Shown: positions 1 through 7,014 of the stretch, one piece after another
How positions within the stretch are numbered: position 1 is the first letter of the stretch
Layout: each line of letters starts with the position of its first letter
From: Fen731 sp964354265
Lineage (GTDB): Bacteria > Actinomycetota > Humimicrobiia > Humimicrobiales > Humimicrobiaceae
Length of the DNA: 11,467 nt
Assembly (NCBI GenBank): GCA_964354265.1
Contig: CAYGYY010000066.1
Coordinates: 1-11,467, forward strand
Direction of reading: 5' to 3'
Program-made: the position numbers and the translations under genes
The notes under the pieces: model-generated
Told to the model about the DNA's origin: nothing
Databases searched by the model: none
Seen by the model: the letters and a program-made list of their open reading frames with translations, nothing else

Positions 1-74
1 AATGTGAAAAAGCTACTGGTATTGTTTCTGACAGAGTGGCAGTAAATATAGGCATCGGCAAAATCGACATTTAA
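1..74 (+). CDS. 3' end of an unrecognised protein (partial)
   Basis: The frame beginning at base 3 is open from the window edge to a TAA at 72-74 and encodes 23 residues ending in VNIGIGKIDI. The composition (alternating hydrophobic and small residues, few rare codons) looks like the last beta strands of a real protein, but the piece is too short to name a family. The start lies outside the window. No terminator-like hairpin follows closely. Confidence 0.45.
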   Translation, partial: CEKATGIVSDRVAVNIGIGKIDI

Positions 75-84
75 ATCACGGTAG

Positions 85-234
85 CAGTCCAGTGCAGAAA
101 AAACAAGTTACTTGAGATTTTATGGAACAGGAACAAGAGGATTTTCTATAAAGCTTGAAGTTAAAGAAAAATCTGAAATAAGCTTGTGCACAATTTATTG
201 GAATAAAACAATTGATTTCTCACTTAAGCGATAG
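85..234 (+). pseudogene. Protein-like open frame without a start codon; possible gene remnant
   Basis: Just downstream of the previous stop, in a different frame, 49 codons are open after a TAG at 82-84 and end at a TAG at 232-234. The translation has protein-like character, including YGTGTRGFSIKLEVKEKSE and a TIYWNK segment, with alternating beta-strand patterning. There is no ATG or GTG near its beginning, only a TTG at 112-114 without a ribosome binding site. It may be the continuation of the upstream gene after a frameshift, or an independent scrap. I do not recognise the family. From 235 to 381 the sequence is very AT-rich, and I see no gene there. Confidence 0.3.
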
Positions 235-381
235 GAAATTAACCACCAGGATAAATTCTTATAAATTATTTTATGTTTTAATTCCATATTTTTCTAATAT
301 AATTTATACCTTAACAATTCTCTGATATCATAAAACTCAATTATTTAAAAATAAAAATAAAATAAATCAAAAAATATTGAA

Positions 382-1389
382 ATGAAAAAAATTCTTAAAA
401 AATGGTACTACAGGTTTTGTTCTTTTTATTTTGTTTATCAGATTTATGATTTTCTTCAAAAGTTAACTGGTTATAAAAAAGAAAGAAATATTATATTTAA
501 ATTGCTGGGATATTATCCGGATTATAATAAACCGCAAAGTTTCAATGAAAAAGTCCTTTGGAAAAAAATTTATGATAGAAACCCCCTGCTCCCAATTGTT
601 TCCGACAAATATTTAGTAAGAAAATATATCAGGGATATTCTTGGTGATAAAAAAGCTGATGAGATTTTAATACCTCTTTTATATGTGACAGACAAACCCC
701 AGGCAATGAAATTTAATGATTTAAAAGGTGAATTTATAATAAAAGCAAACCATGAATGCGGAAAGTATATTCTAGCAGAAAACATAGAAGGAAAAAGAAT
801 ATACACTGTTATAAGTGGTAAAAAAATTTACAGCCTGCCTAATAATGGTAATTTGAGGAAAGAATTAATAAGTATATGTTTGTGCTGGTTAAGCAATCCC
901 TACGGTTTTAAAAAACATGAGTGGGCATATCAAAGAATTAAAAGAAAAATAATTGTAGAAAAATTATTAAGGGATGATAATGGAAAAATTCCTGATGATT
1001 ATAAATTCAGCATTTTCCAGGGAAAATGCGGTTTGATACAAGTTTATTACAACAGGTTTATAAATCTTACAAGAGGGTGGTATACTCCAAACTGGGAATA
1101 TATAGACATAAAAGGTGCTATAAAAATGGCGCCCTATGCTGCAAAACCGGGAAATCTTGAATCTATGATAGAGTTAGCTGAACTTCTTGGAAAAGACTTT
1201 GATTTTATAAGGGTCGACCTTTATTCAGTTGGCAATAGGATTTATTTTGGCGAACTTACTAACTATCCCATGAGCGGTAGGACACCATTTCATCCATTTT
1301 CATTTGATTTTGAACTAGGAAAGAAGTGGAAAATTAATCCTGGGTATTGGAAATATAAAAAATATGGCTATTCTAAAAAAGTCTTTTAA
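382..1389 (+). CDS. TupA-like ATP-grasp protein, copy 1
   Basis: This 335-residue protein fits the ATPgrasp_TupA family (Pfam PF14305). The family is named after TupA of teichuronopeptide synthesis and often sits in cell-surface polysaccharide loci; its members are predicted ATP-dependent carboxylate-amine ligases. Visible hallmarks are SFNEK (53-57) followed by YDRNPLLP and SDKY (64-77), the ATP-lysine strand FIIKAN (118-123, K121), IIVEKLL (190-196, E193), DDYKF (205-209), and the metal-binding end RVDLY (277-281) and FGELTN (289-294). The usual glycine-rich loop after the lysine (NHGSG in relatives) reads NHECG here. No signal peptide is evident. There is no ribosome binding site before the ATG, only A-rich sequence. 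Its last four bases overlap the end of a short peptide frame on the opposite strand. It is clearly paralogous to the protein at 8533-9549. Substrate unknown. Confidence 0.9.
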   Translation: MKKILKKWYYRFCSFYFVYQIYDFLQKLTGYKKERNIIFKLLGYYPDYNKPQSFNEKVLWKKIYDRNPLLPIVSDKYLVRKYIRDILGDKKADEILIPLLYVTDKPQAMKFNDLKGEFIIKANHECGKYILAENIEGKRIYTVISGKKIYSLPNNGNLRKELISICLCWLSNPYGFKKHEWAYQRIKRKIIVEKLLRDDNGKIPDDYKFSIFQGKCGLIQVYYNRFINLTRGWYTPNWEYIDIKGAIKMAPYAAKPGNLESMIELAELLGKDFDFIRVDLYSVGNRIYFGELTNYPMSGRTPFHPFSFDFELGKKWKINPGYWKYKKYGYSKKVF

Positions 1390-1485
1390 CCTGTTTCGTC
1401 GTCAAAAGCTGGTGGTTCATTTCCAAAAAGAACATCATCGCCAAATTTTATTTTTTCATCACTCGTTTTACTTCTTGTAAGACAT
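1386..1485 (-). pseudogene. Precursor-like small peptide, frameshifted copy (sibling of 8394-8504)
   Basis: On the minus strand an open frame ends at a TAA (1388-1386). Its last residues include DDVLFGNEPP followed by AFDDETG. This matches DEVTWGQEPP in the intact peptide at 8394-8504: six of ten positions are identical and three are conservative. The open frame has no ATG, GTG or TTG start. An ATG at 1485-1483 reads MSYKK and then hits a stop at 1470-1468; removing one base near 1470 would join it to the peptide frame, giving a product of about 32 residues. So the gene looks inactivated by a one-base insertion, or the base is a sequencing error in an A-rich run. I see no ribosome binding site before that ATG. 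The stop overlaps the stop of the convergent ATP-grasp gene, as if the two were one cassette. The homology call rests on about 19 residues. Confidence 0.5.
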
Positions 1486-1555
1486 TTAAGGATAATTTTA
1501 TAAAGATTTTATTGTAATTATATTTATATTATTATGTTTATATCCAAAAAATATT

Positions 1556-1561
1556 TATAAT
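1556..1561 (+). promoter_or_regulatory. Perfect -10 box; candidate leaderless promoter for the GNAT-BKACE gene
   Basis: TATAAT ends six bases before the ATG at 1568, the distance expected if transcription starts at or next to the start codon. No Shine-Dalgarno sequence precedes that ATG. No convincing -35 box is seen 16-18 bases upstream, and the region is AT-rich, so chance occurrence is possible. Confidence 0.4.
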
Positions 1562-1567
1562 AAAAAT

Positions 1568-2860
1568 ATGATTGAATATAAAATTCGCTTTGCAAAAAAA
1601 TCTGATATAAAATCCATTATTTCATTGATGAAACCTTATAACATGCACCATATACCATCCCTGGAGATGGGAGAACTGAATGAACAATTCTTTATTGTTG
1701 CTGAATATAAAGGCAATATAATCGGGGCAGCAGGTTTTAGTTTTCTTAATTCAGATAAAGGGAAAACAACTTTAATGGCGGTTCATCCGGATTACCAGCA
1801 TTTTGGCGTAGGCAAAGAACTTCAAAGAATGAGGATGATAATACTTGCAGGTTTCGGATGCGGTACAATATTAACCAATGTAGACAGGCCTGAAACAGTC
1901 GCATGGTATAAAAAAAATTTCGGATATAAAGAAATCGGCAGACTGAAAAAAATCCATTCTTTTGGAAGAAAGGATGTCGATGAGTGGACCACGCTTGAAG
2001 CCAGCCTTAAAAATATAAAATGGAAAATAAATAAGCCAGAAAAACTTATAATCAATTTTGCACCAACCGGAATGGTTTCGCGGAAAAAAGATAACCCAAA
2101 TGTACCGGTAACTGCAACTGAAATAGCAAGAGATGCTCTAAAGGCTGCTTTAAAAGGCGCTTCCATAATCCATATTCATGCCCGCGATGCCGAAGAAAGC
2201 CCCTCACCTGATCCTAAAATATACTCAGAGATAATTTTACGTATCAGAGATAAACGCCCTGATTTGGTTATTTGCGTGACAACTGGTGGAAGAAATTACA
2301 AAGATTTTAGTAAGAGGTCTGCATCAATTGAAATTACCGGGGATGCAAAACCTGATATGGGTTCGCTTACAATTGGTTCACTCAATTTCCCAAAACAGGC
2401 CGTAAGCAATGAGCCGGATATGATTATGGCGCTTGCGAAAAAAATGCTTGAAAGTGAAATTAAACCTGAACTGGAAGTCTTTGAGATTGGGATGGTGGAT
2501 TATTATAAATACCTATTTAAAAAAGGGTTTTTGAAGCTTCCTTTGTATACAAATATCCTGCTTGGCTCGCTTGGTTCAATGAATGCATCAAAGCAAAATC
2601 TTGAATTCATGCTGAAATCCCTTCCACCATTTAACTACTGGGCAGCAACAGGAATAGGAAAGTTTCAGGGAAAAGTTCATAAAATGGCTATAAAAAAAGG
2701 CGGTGGGGTAAGGGTAGGCCTTGAAGATAATATATATCTTGATGAACATAAGACAGTACTTGCTACAAATATGGATCTTATTGACCGGGTTTTGAGTTAT
2801 AAGCCTGAAAACATGGCAATAGCAACACCCCGGGAAGTGCGGGAATGGTTGCAGCTATAA
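1568..2860 (+). CDS. GNAT acetyltransferase fused to a beta-keto acid cleavage enzyme (BKACE)
   Basis: A 430-residue two-domain protein. Residues 1-150 are a GNAT N-acetyltransferase domain with the acetyl-CoA loop VHPDYQHFGVGKEL (72-85), fitting Q/R-x-x-G-x-G/A, and a late WYKKNFGYKEIG element (113-124). Residues 158-430 are a full-length BKACE domain (Pfam PF05853, formerly DUF849), the family of 3-keto-5-aminohexanoate cleavage enzyme (Kce), which condenses a beta-keto acid with acetyl-CoA to give acetoacetate and a new CoA ester. Zinc ligands are present: H202 and H204 in HIHARD and E386 in VGLEDN, together with R382 and D387. The spacing matches Kce (His46, His48, Arg226, Glu230, Asp231) with a constant offset of 156. 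The usual GGHVRVG reads GGGVRVG here, losing a histidine. The C-terminus ATPREVREWLQL is typical. Both domains use CoA thioesters, so the fusion may couple two steps; the substrate cannot be told. Confidence 0.9.
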   Translation: MIEYKIRFAKKSDIKSIISLMKPYNMHHIPSLEMGELNEQFFIVAEYKGNIIGAAGFSFLNSDKGKTTLMAVHPDYQHFGVGKELQRMRMIILAGFGCGTILTNVDRPETVAWYKKNFGYKEIGRLKKIHSFGRKDVDEWTTLEASLKNIKWKINKPEKLIINFAPTGMVSRKKDNPNVPVTATEIARDALKAALKGASIIHIHARDAEESPSPDPKIYSEIILRIRDKRPDLVICVTTGGRNYKDFSKRSASIEITGDAKPDMGSLTIGSLNFPKQAVSNEPDMIMALAKKMLESEIKPELEVFEIGMVDYYKYLFKKGFLKLPLYTNILLGSLGSMNASKQNLEFMLKSLPPFNYWAATGIGKFQGKVHKMAIKKGGGVRVGLEDNIYLDEHKTVLATNMDLIDRVLSYKPENMAIATPREVREWLQL

Positions 2861-2922
2861 CAAATAGTTTTTTAATTATACGAAATAGTAAGAACTGCTA
2901 ATAAACTTATTAATAAAAGTAA

Positions 2923-2952
2923 GGCGCATTTTGCCCCCAACCAAAATGCGCC
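2923..2952. terminator. Perfect 11-bp hairpin between convergent genes
   Basis: Arms 2923-2933 (GGCGCATTTTG) and 2942-2952 are exact inverted repeats around an 8-base loop. Read on the minus strand the hairpin is followed by a T-rich stretch (TTACTTTTATT), so it best serves as the terminator of the minus-strand protease genes. On the plus strand no T-tract follows. It is the most GC-rich element of the intergenic region. Confidence 0.6.
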
Positions 2953-2993
2953 AAAACTGGATGATTTAGTTCCTTCGTTTTAATTTGTCTATA

Positions 2994-3033
2994 AAATAAA
3001 CATCTATGAACGTAAGCCTATAGATGTTTATTT
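2994..3033. terminator. Perfect 14-bp hairpin spanning the S41 protease stop codon
   Basis: Arms 2994-3007 and 3020-3033 pair without mismatch around a 12-base loop. The stop codon of the minus-strand protease (3030-3028) lies inside the stem. The stem is AT-rich and no good T-tract follows on either strand, so it may protect the 3' end or assist the stronger hairpin about 40 bases further on, rather than terminate alone. Confidence 0.45.
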
Positions 3034-4263
3034 AGTAAGTTCTTCAATGGCCTTGTTAAGTTGAGTATCTTCGGCATCCTCTGGAGTTAATATCAGCTCT
3101 ATATCTGGTTCTATCCCAATCCCGTCGATTGTCTCCCCTGACGGAAGGTAATACTTTGCAGTGGTGTATTTAATACCTGAACCATCATGGAGATCATTAA
3201 ATATTTGTACAGTGCCTTTTCCGTAGCTTTTCCCCCCTATAAGTGTTGCCCTCTTAAGATCCCTGAGTGCTCCAGCAGTAAGTTCAGCAGCGCTTGCCGA
3301 ATAGCCATTTATTAATACAATCATGGGAATTGAAGCATATATGCCCTTTTTTGCCTTGAATTCCTGGTAGCTATCCTTATTGTCTGACCTGCCTTTTACT
3401 GTAACTATAGTCCCGCTGTCAATAAAAATATCGCACAGTTCTACAGCATCATTAAGGGTTCCACCCAGATTATTTCGCAAATCAAGGATTATGCTTTCAG
3501 TATCCTCCGTAATGATATCTTTTAATTTTTCTTCAAGTTTAGCTGCACCATCTTCCTGGAAGTCTGAATACTGGATATAGAGGATATTGTCTTCAAGTAT
3601 TTCTGTATAGAAATTCGGTACATAAAACCACTGACGTTTTATTTTATAATCCATACTTTTATTTTCGCTGGGCCTGAAAATTTTAAGAACAACTTCAGTC
3701 CCTTCTTCGCCTTTTATCATCGCAACCACCTGGTCAAGAGCCATTCCTTCTATTGAAGTTCCATTTACAGCAGTTATTACATCCTTCTCCTTAAGACTTA
3801 TCCTGGATGCCGGAGTATCTTCAATTACATTAACTATTATTACCTGCCCACTTTCATTAACAGATACTTTAGCTCCTATCCCGCTCATTGTGCCGCTGAA
3901 AGAATCGATTATCCTGGAATATTCATCAGATGAAAAATAATCTGAGTATTTATCGTCAAGACTTGAGAGCACACCCTCTATAGCGGCTGATATTAGCTCC
4001 TGCATTGTCTTTTTGTTTAATGCATTTGCATAGACATTATCTATCGTCTCTTCAATCGAACTTATATCTGCATTTCGACTATCCTGAAGGTTTGCGCTTT
4101 CCTGGCCGGTTAAAATGTTTTCAGAGGATGCATAGCTTCTGCTAATCAGGCCTGAAAAAAACTTTTCTGTATGGGTAAAATTAAAACCAAGAAGGAAACC
4201 GCCTGCAAAGATTATCACTGCCATAAATACCGAGATAATAACTATTGCAATTTTTTTTGTCAT
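3028..4263 (-). CDS. S41 family carboxyl-terminal processing protease (CtpA/CtpB type)
   Basis: A 411-residue membrane-anchored serine protease facing the outside of the cytoplasmic membrane. Residues 5-29 form an uncleaved signal anchor. A helical linker leads to the SDYFSSDEY region (107-115) typical of Ctp proteases. A PDZ domain spans about 122-200 (SGIGAKV, then TPASRISLKEKDVITAVNG). The peptidase domain holds LRNNLGG (262-268), the catalytic serine S324 in GYSASAAE, and the general-base lysine K349 in YGKGTVQ, 25 residues later as in Tsp/CtpB; Q353 is also present. Length is normal. A strong ribosome binding site (AAAGGTGA) sits seven bases before the ATG, fixing the start. Family members trim or degrade substrates fed in by their PDZ domain. 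It lies downstream of an HtrA lipoprotein on the same strand, 186 bases away, with a hairpin between. Confidence 0.95.
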   Translation of the reverse strand: MTKKIAIVIISVFMAVIIFAGGFLLGFNFTHTEKFFSGLISRSYASSENILTGQESANLQDSRNADISSIEETIDNVYANALNKKTMQELISAAIEGVLSSLDDKYSDYFSSDEYSRIIDSFSGTMSGIGAKVSVNESGQVIIVNVIEDTPASRISLKEKDVITAVNGTSIEGMALDQVVAMIKGEEGTEVVLKIFRPSENKSMDYKIKRQWFYVPNFYTEILEDNILYIQYSDFQEDGAAKLEEKLKDIITEDTESIILDLRNNLGGTLNDAVELCDIFIDSGTIVTVKGRSDNKDSYQEFKAKKGIYASIPMIVLINGYSASAAELTAGALRDLKRATLIGGKSYGKGTVQIFNDLHDGSGIKYTTAKYYLPSGETIDGIGIEPDIELILTPEDAEDTQLNKAIEELTK

Positions 4264-4405
4264 TATATGTTCACCTTTATAGATTTTTAAAGTTTTATAA
4301 ACATTGAATTATTGAAATGCCTATTAAATTTTCAAAGCTTCCGTTTATTTTATCTCGAATTCCTTCTAAAGGATAAGCAATGTATTACTGGCCACGGTTT
4401 TAGAA

Positions 4406-4432
4406 TGCAAGGCTGATTTTTTTAGCCTTGCA
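4406..4432. terminator. 9-bp hairpin in the gap between the HtrA and S41 genes
   Basis: Arms 4406-4414 (TGCAAGGCT) and 4424-4432 are perfect inverted repeats around a 9-base loop. The hairpin starts 17 bases past the HtrA stop codon. On the minus strand the sequence after the stem is not T-rich, so termination would be partial at best. It may separate the levels of the two proteases or stabilise the upstream transcript. Confidence 0.4.
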
Positions 4433-4449
4433 AACCACCAGTTCCACAA

Positions 4450-5646
4450 TCAGTTACTTGTAGTGATAACTTTAGGCTGTGGTTTTTCAATAAGTACTAA
4501 ATTGACGGTAAAATACTGGCTATTCCTGTAGTATGTAATCTCAATCGAGTCCCCTACATTTTGCCTTTGAATCTGCGCAAGAAGCTCGTAAGGGTTTTTA
4601 ATTGCTGCTTTATTGATCTCTGTTATAATGTCTCCGACTTTAAGACCAGCTATTTCTGCAGGCTGTCCGGTCACCACATTTGATATCAGTACGCCTGCAA
4701 TATCAGTCGTATTGTTACCCATTTCAATGCCAATAAAAGGTATTTTTGCAACTCCATAATTTATTAACTGGTTTGCAATGTTTACAGCAGTGCTGCTTGG
4801 TATTGCAAATCCTATTCCTGCACTGGAACCTGAGGTAGAGTAAATCATTGTATTTACACCAATTATCTGTCCTGCTGAATTTACAAGAGCCCCTCCGCTG
4901 TTGCCAGGGTTTATCGCTGCATCGGTCTGTATAAGGTCAACCATAGGAAGCGATTCGCTTGATACTGCAACATCTCTACCAAGTGCACTTACTACACCGA
5001 CAGTCACCGACTGCTGAAGGCCAAACGGACTTCCTATAGCTATAGCAAGCTCTCCAACCTTTATTGATTCAATACCGGTAAAAACTGCGGGTGTAAGATC
5101 CTGGGCATCAATTTTTATAACTGCAATGTCAGTATTGCTGTCAGCACCTATGAGATTTGCAGGATATTCGTCTCCATTGTTTAATATAACTTTTAGACTT
5201 GCTGCATCCCCTGCTACATGATTATTGGTAATTATATAACCGTCTGATGAAAAAATTATACCTGAACCAACACCTTCACCCTGCTGAACGTTGCCATATA
5301 AATCATCCCGGGATACTTGAACCTGTATGTTCACGACTGAAGGCTTAACTTTTTCTGCCACCGCACTTACAGCATCATCAAATGAAGCAAGGATAGGATG
5401 GTCGCTTTTCTGTTCCTGCTGAAGATCTAAAGGCTTTGCAGTTTCAGCAATCCGGGAGATTTCAGCTTTCTTTGCTATTGCTGTGGTTGCCGCAGCATTT
5501 TTAGCGGCTGTTGCAGAATTGCTAAAACTTGACTGCAGCATATTGCCAATTGCTGAACAGCCTGAAAATGAGGCTATCAGTAAAGCGGATATTATAACTG
5601 CAATAAGAACCAGCGAAATCCTTGTTTTTATATTCATTCTTTTCAT
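4450..5646 (-). CDS. HtrA/DegP-like serine protease (S1C), predicted lipoprotein
   Basis: A 398-residue trypsin-like protease with one PDZ domain. I chose the ATG at 5646 because AAGGAT lies five to ten bases upstream; an ATG at 5727 would add 27 residues before the signal peptide and has no such site. A short basic region and a hydrophobic stretch (11-27) end in SFSGC, a lipobox-like site with F instead of L at -3, so Cys30 is the probable lipidated residue. A low-complexity Ala/Ser linker (31-70) follows. The protease domain has the full triad: H143 (NNHVAG), D173 (NTDIAV) and S250 (NPGNSGG). The PDZ domain spans about 302-388. HtrA proteases degrade misfolded envelope proteins. The next gene on this strand is an S41 protease, and a divergent gene encodes a lipoprotein with a very similar PDZ domain. 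Confidence 0.95.
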   Translation of the reverse strand: MKRMNIKTRISLVLIAVIISALLIASFSGCSAIGNMLQSSFSNSATAAKNAAATTAIAKKAEISRIAETAKPLDLQQEQKSDHPILASFDDAVSAVAEKVKPSVVNIQVQVSRDDLYGNVQQGEGVGSGIIFSSDGYIITNNHVAGDAASLKVILNNGDEYPANLIGADSNTDIAVIKIDAQDLTPAVFTGIESIKVGELAIAIGSPFGLQQSVTVGVVSALGRDVAVSSESLPMVDLIQTDAAINPGNSGGALVNSAGQIIGVNTMIYSTSGSSAGIGFAIPSSTAVNIANQLINYGVAKIPFIGIEMGNNTTDIAGVLISNVVTGQPAEIAGLKVGDIITEINKAAIKNPYELLAQIQRQNVGDSIEITYYRNSQYFTVNLVLIEKPQPKVITTSN

Positions 5647-6043
5647 TTCTAATCCTTTTTTATAAATTTTGTCATTTAATTTTACCCTGGATGCTCCGGC
5701 AATGATTAACCAATGAATCCAGATCAATAACTGGTAAACTATTTACTCTCTTAAGATAATATTTTTATATTAGAGCAGCATTAAAGAATAATTAGAGTTT
5801 TTTAAGGAATAGAATGTGTGAAATAACTCAGCATGATTTGTTTATTTCTTGAAACTATAAAACTTTTAGTCCAAACAGCCTATAAAAGATTAGGGATTAT
5901 AAATGATTAAAACACGGCCATTGAATTTATTATTAAAATTTTTTAATTTTCATTTAATATCTGTTTAATGTGAGTACCGTAAAAATAAGTCATTATAAAT
6001 AAATAATTAAGAATCAATCAAGGTAAAGAATAAAAGGAAAAAT
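5647..6043. other. Divergent intergenic region between the HtrA and PDZ-lipoprotein genes
   Basis: About 400 AT-rich bases separate two divergent lipoprotein genes, so promoters for both must lie here. TATAAA at 5994-5999 is a reasonable -10 box for the plus-strand gene, but I find no good -35. A 12-codon frame at 5814-5852 (MCEITQHDLFIS) has an AAGGA site five bases before its ATG, yet it is too short and unsupported to call a gene. No repeat array, RNA gene or long inverted repeat is visible. The length is unusual for this compact window and could hide a small RNA or a regulator site. Confidence 0.4.
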
Positions 6044-6574
6044 ATGAAAAAGAAAAATATAGCAGTTTCAATTACATTAGCAGTAAGTGTTGTTTTGCTT
6101 ATGTTTATACTGGCAGGCTGTTCTTTTAATTTTGGGCCATTAACAGTTGATATCAGTCCAAGAATCCCGGGACAGGCTAACTTTAATGAAAAACAATTTG
6201 GTACCGAAAATAATAATTTTTGCCACAATCAAAAATTTAAAAATCCTAGAAATATTGAAAATATCCCATTCATGGGAATAGAGATGGCCCAGAGCAAAGA
6301 TACCAAAGGTGTTCTTGTAGAAAATGTCATTGCAGGAAGTCCAGCTGAAAAAGCAGGCATTAAACAACAAGACATTATCACAGCTTTTAACGGAGAGGCA
6401 GTTAATAATCCATACGAGCTTTACAAGAACGTCTTAAATAATGAAGTGGGCGATACTGTAAAAATAACGGTTAACAGAAATGGCGAGAACATTGAATTGA
6501 ATTTAATACTAGAAGCAAGATCAAACAATGATAAAAATATTGAGCAACCTGGCAAAGAGGATAAACAAACTTGA
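6044..6574 (+). CDS. PDZ-domain lipoprotein without a protease domain
   Basis: A 176-residue exported protein. The N-terminus is a classic lipoprotein signal peptide (KKKN, hydrophobic 7-21, lipobox ILAGC, Cys26). A linker of about 45 residues leads to one PDZ domain (about 74-158), then a charged hydrophilic tail. By eye about 40 of 85 PDZ positions equal those in the neighbouring HtrA protease (PFxGIEM, GVL, PAExAG, DIIT, NPYEL, VGD are shared), so the two are close paralogues. There is no catalytic triad. The ATG at 6044 has AAAGGA five bases upstream. It likely binds protein C-termini at the membrane surface, possibly the same ligands as the HtrA PDZ. It could have arisen from an htrA duplicate by loss of the protease segment. 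A bactofilin-like gene follows after 30 bases in a probable operon. Confidence 0.85.
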   Translation: MKKKNIAVSITLAVSVVLLMFILAGCSFNFGPLTVDISPRIPGQANFNEKQFGTENNNFCHNQKFKNPRNIENIPFMGIEMAQSKDTKGVLVENVIAGSPAEKAGIKQQDIITAFNGEAVNNPYELYKNVLNNEVGDTVKITVNRNGENIELNLILEARSNNDKNIEQPGKEDKQT

Positions 6575-6604
6575 AAATAATATATTAATTTTATAAGGAC
6601 TAAA

Positions 6605-6823
6605 ATGTTTTTTGAAAATATTACAGTATTGACAGAGGGTGTAAAAATCGAAGACGCAGTGATATCTGGCTATTTTAAGGGTGATATCCATTCCTCAGGT
6701 CAAGTAGAAATCACATCAACTGGCAGATTTATTGGTAATCTAATTCAAGATAAAACTCTACTAACTATTGAAAAAGGTGGACTTTTTAAAGGTAAAAGTA
6801 TAGCTATTGATGATAAAAAATAA
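6605..6823 (+). CDS. Small bactofilin-like protein (polymer-forming cytoskeletal family)
   Basis: A 72-residue protein matching the bactofilin core (Pfam PF04519, formerly DUF583), a right-handed beta-helix that polymerises into filaments near the membrane. The pattern of short strands with glycines is clear: VLTEGVKIEDAVISGYFKG, then GQVEITSTGRFIGNL, then a last turn around LTIEKGGLFKG. Bactofilins usually exceed 100 residues with disordered ends, so this is a minimal core with few helical turns. The ATG has AAGGA five bases upstream. It lies 30 bases after the PDZ lipoprotein and is probably co-transcribed. The partner gene of many bactofilins, an M23 peptidase, is not in the window. Its role here is unknown; a scaffold for envelope factors is plausible. 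Confidence 0.8.
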   Translation: MFFENITVLTEGVKIEDAVISGYFKGDIHSSGQVEITSTGRFIGNLIQDKTLLTIEKGGLFKGKSIAIDDKK

Positions 6824-6833
6824 GGGCGACCAT

Positions 6834-6977
6834 TTAAGCTTTACCAGTTGTTCGTCAGTTCAACGCAGCAATATCAGGCCTCAGAATGAAATCTATAAAT
6901 AAATTGGCTTCAGCAGGATTTGTTGCTTCTGCTGAAATCATGAATGTATCTGCTTTTTCATCGTATTTATTTTTTAG
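6834..6977 (-). pseudogene. C-terminal remnant of a PotD-like polyamine-binding protein
   Basis: On the minus strand a frame from 6977 to a TGA at 6857-6855 reads a segment with MISAEATNPAEANLFIDF followed by ILRPDIAALN. After the stop the same frame continues RTTGKA to a TAA at 6836-6834. This closely resembles the end of spermidine/putrescine substrate-binding proteins (N-P-x-x-A-x-x-F-I-x-F-x-L-R-P-x-V-A-A, then a TGYATPN-like end). The frame is blocked upstream by a TAA at 6980-6978, and the radical SAM gene begins beyond that, so the remaining 300 or so residues are gone. It is a decayed fragment of a transporter gene. The plus-strand frame over the same bases is not supported. Confidence 0.6.
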
Positions 6978-7014
6978 TTATTCTATACTCTTTGAACAAT
7001 TTTCTTTAAACAAT

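Noticed and set aside
286..330. Minus-strand short peptide starting MELKHK upstream of the first ATP-grasp gene
   Set aside because: It lacks a ribosome binding site and the GxEPP motif, and lies on the wrong side of the gene relative to the other cassettes.
5647..5727. Longer N-terminus for the HtrA protease
   Set aside because: The extra 27 residues would bury the lipoprotein signal peptide, and the ribosome binding site supports the ATG at 5646.
5814..5852. 12-codon frame with an AAGGA site
   Set aside because: Too short, no recognisable motif, and such sites are expected by chance in AT-rich DNA.
6909..6936. 8-bp inverted repeat as a terminator for the bactofilin operon
   Set aside because: No T-tract follows on either strand at terminator distance, it lies about 85 bases past the stop, and it is inside the PotD-like remnant coding sequence.
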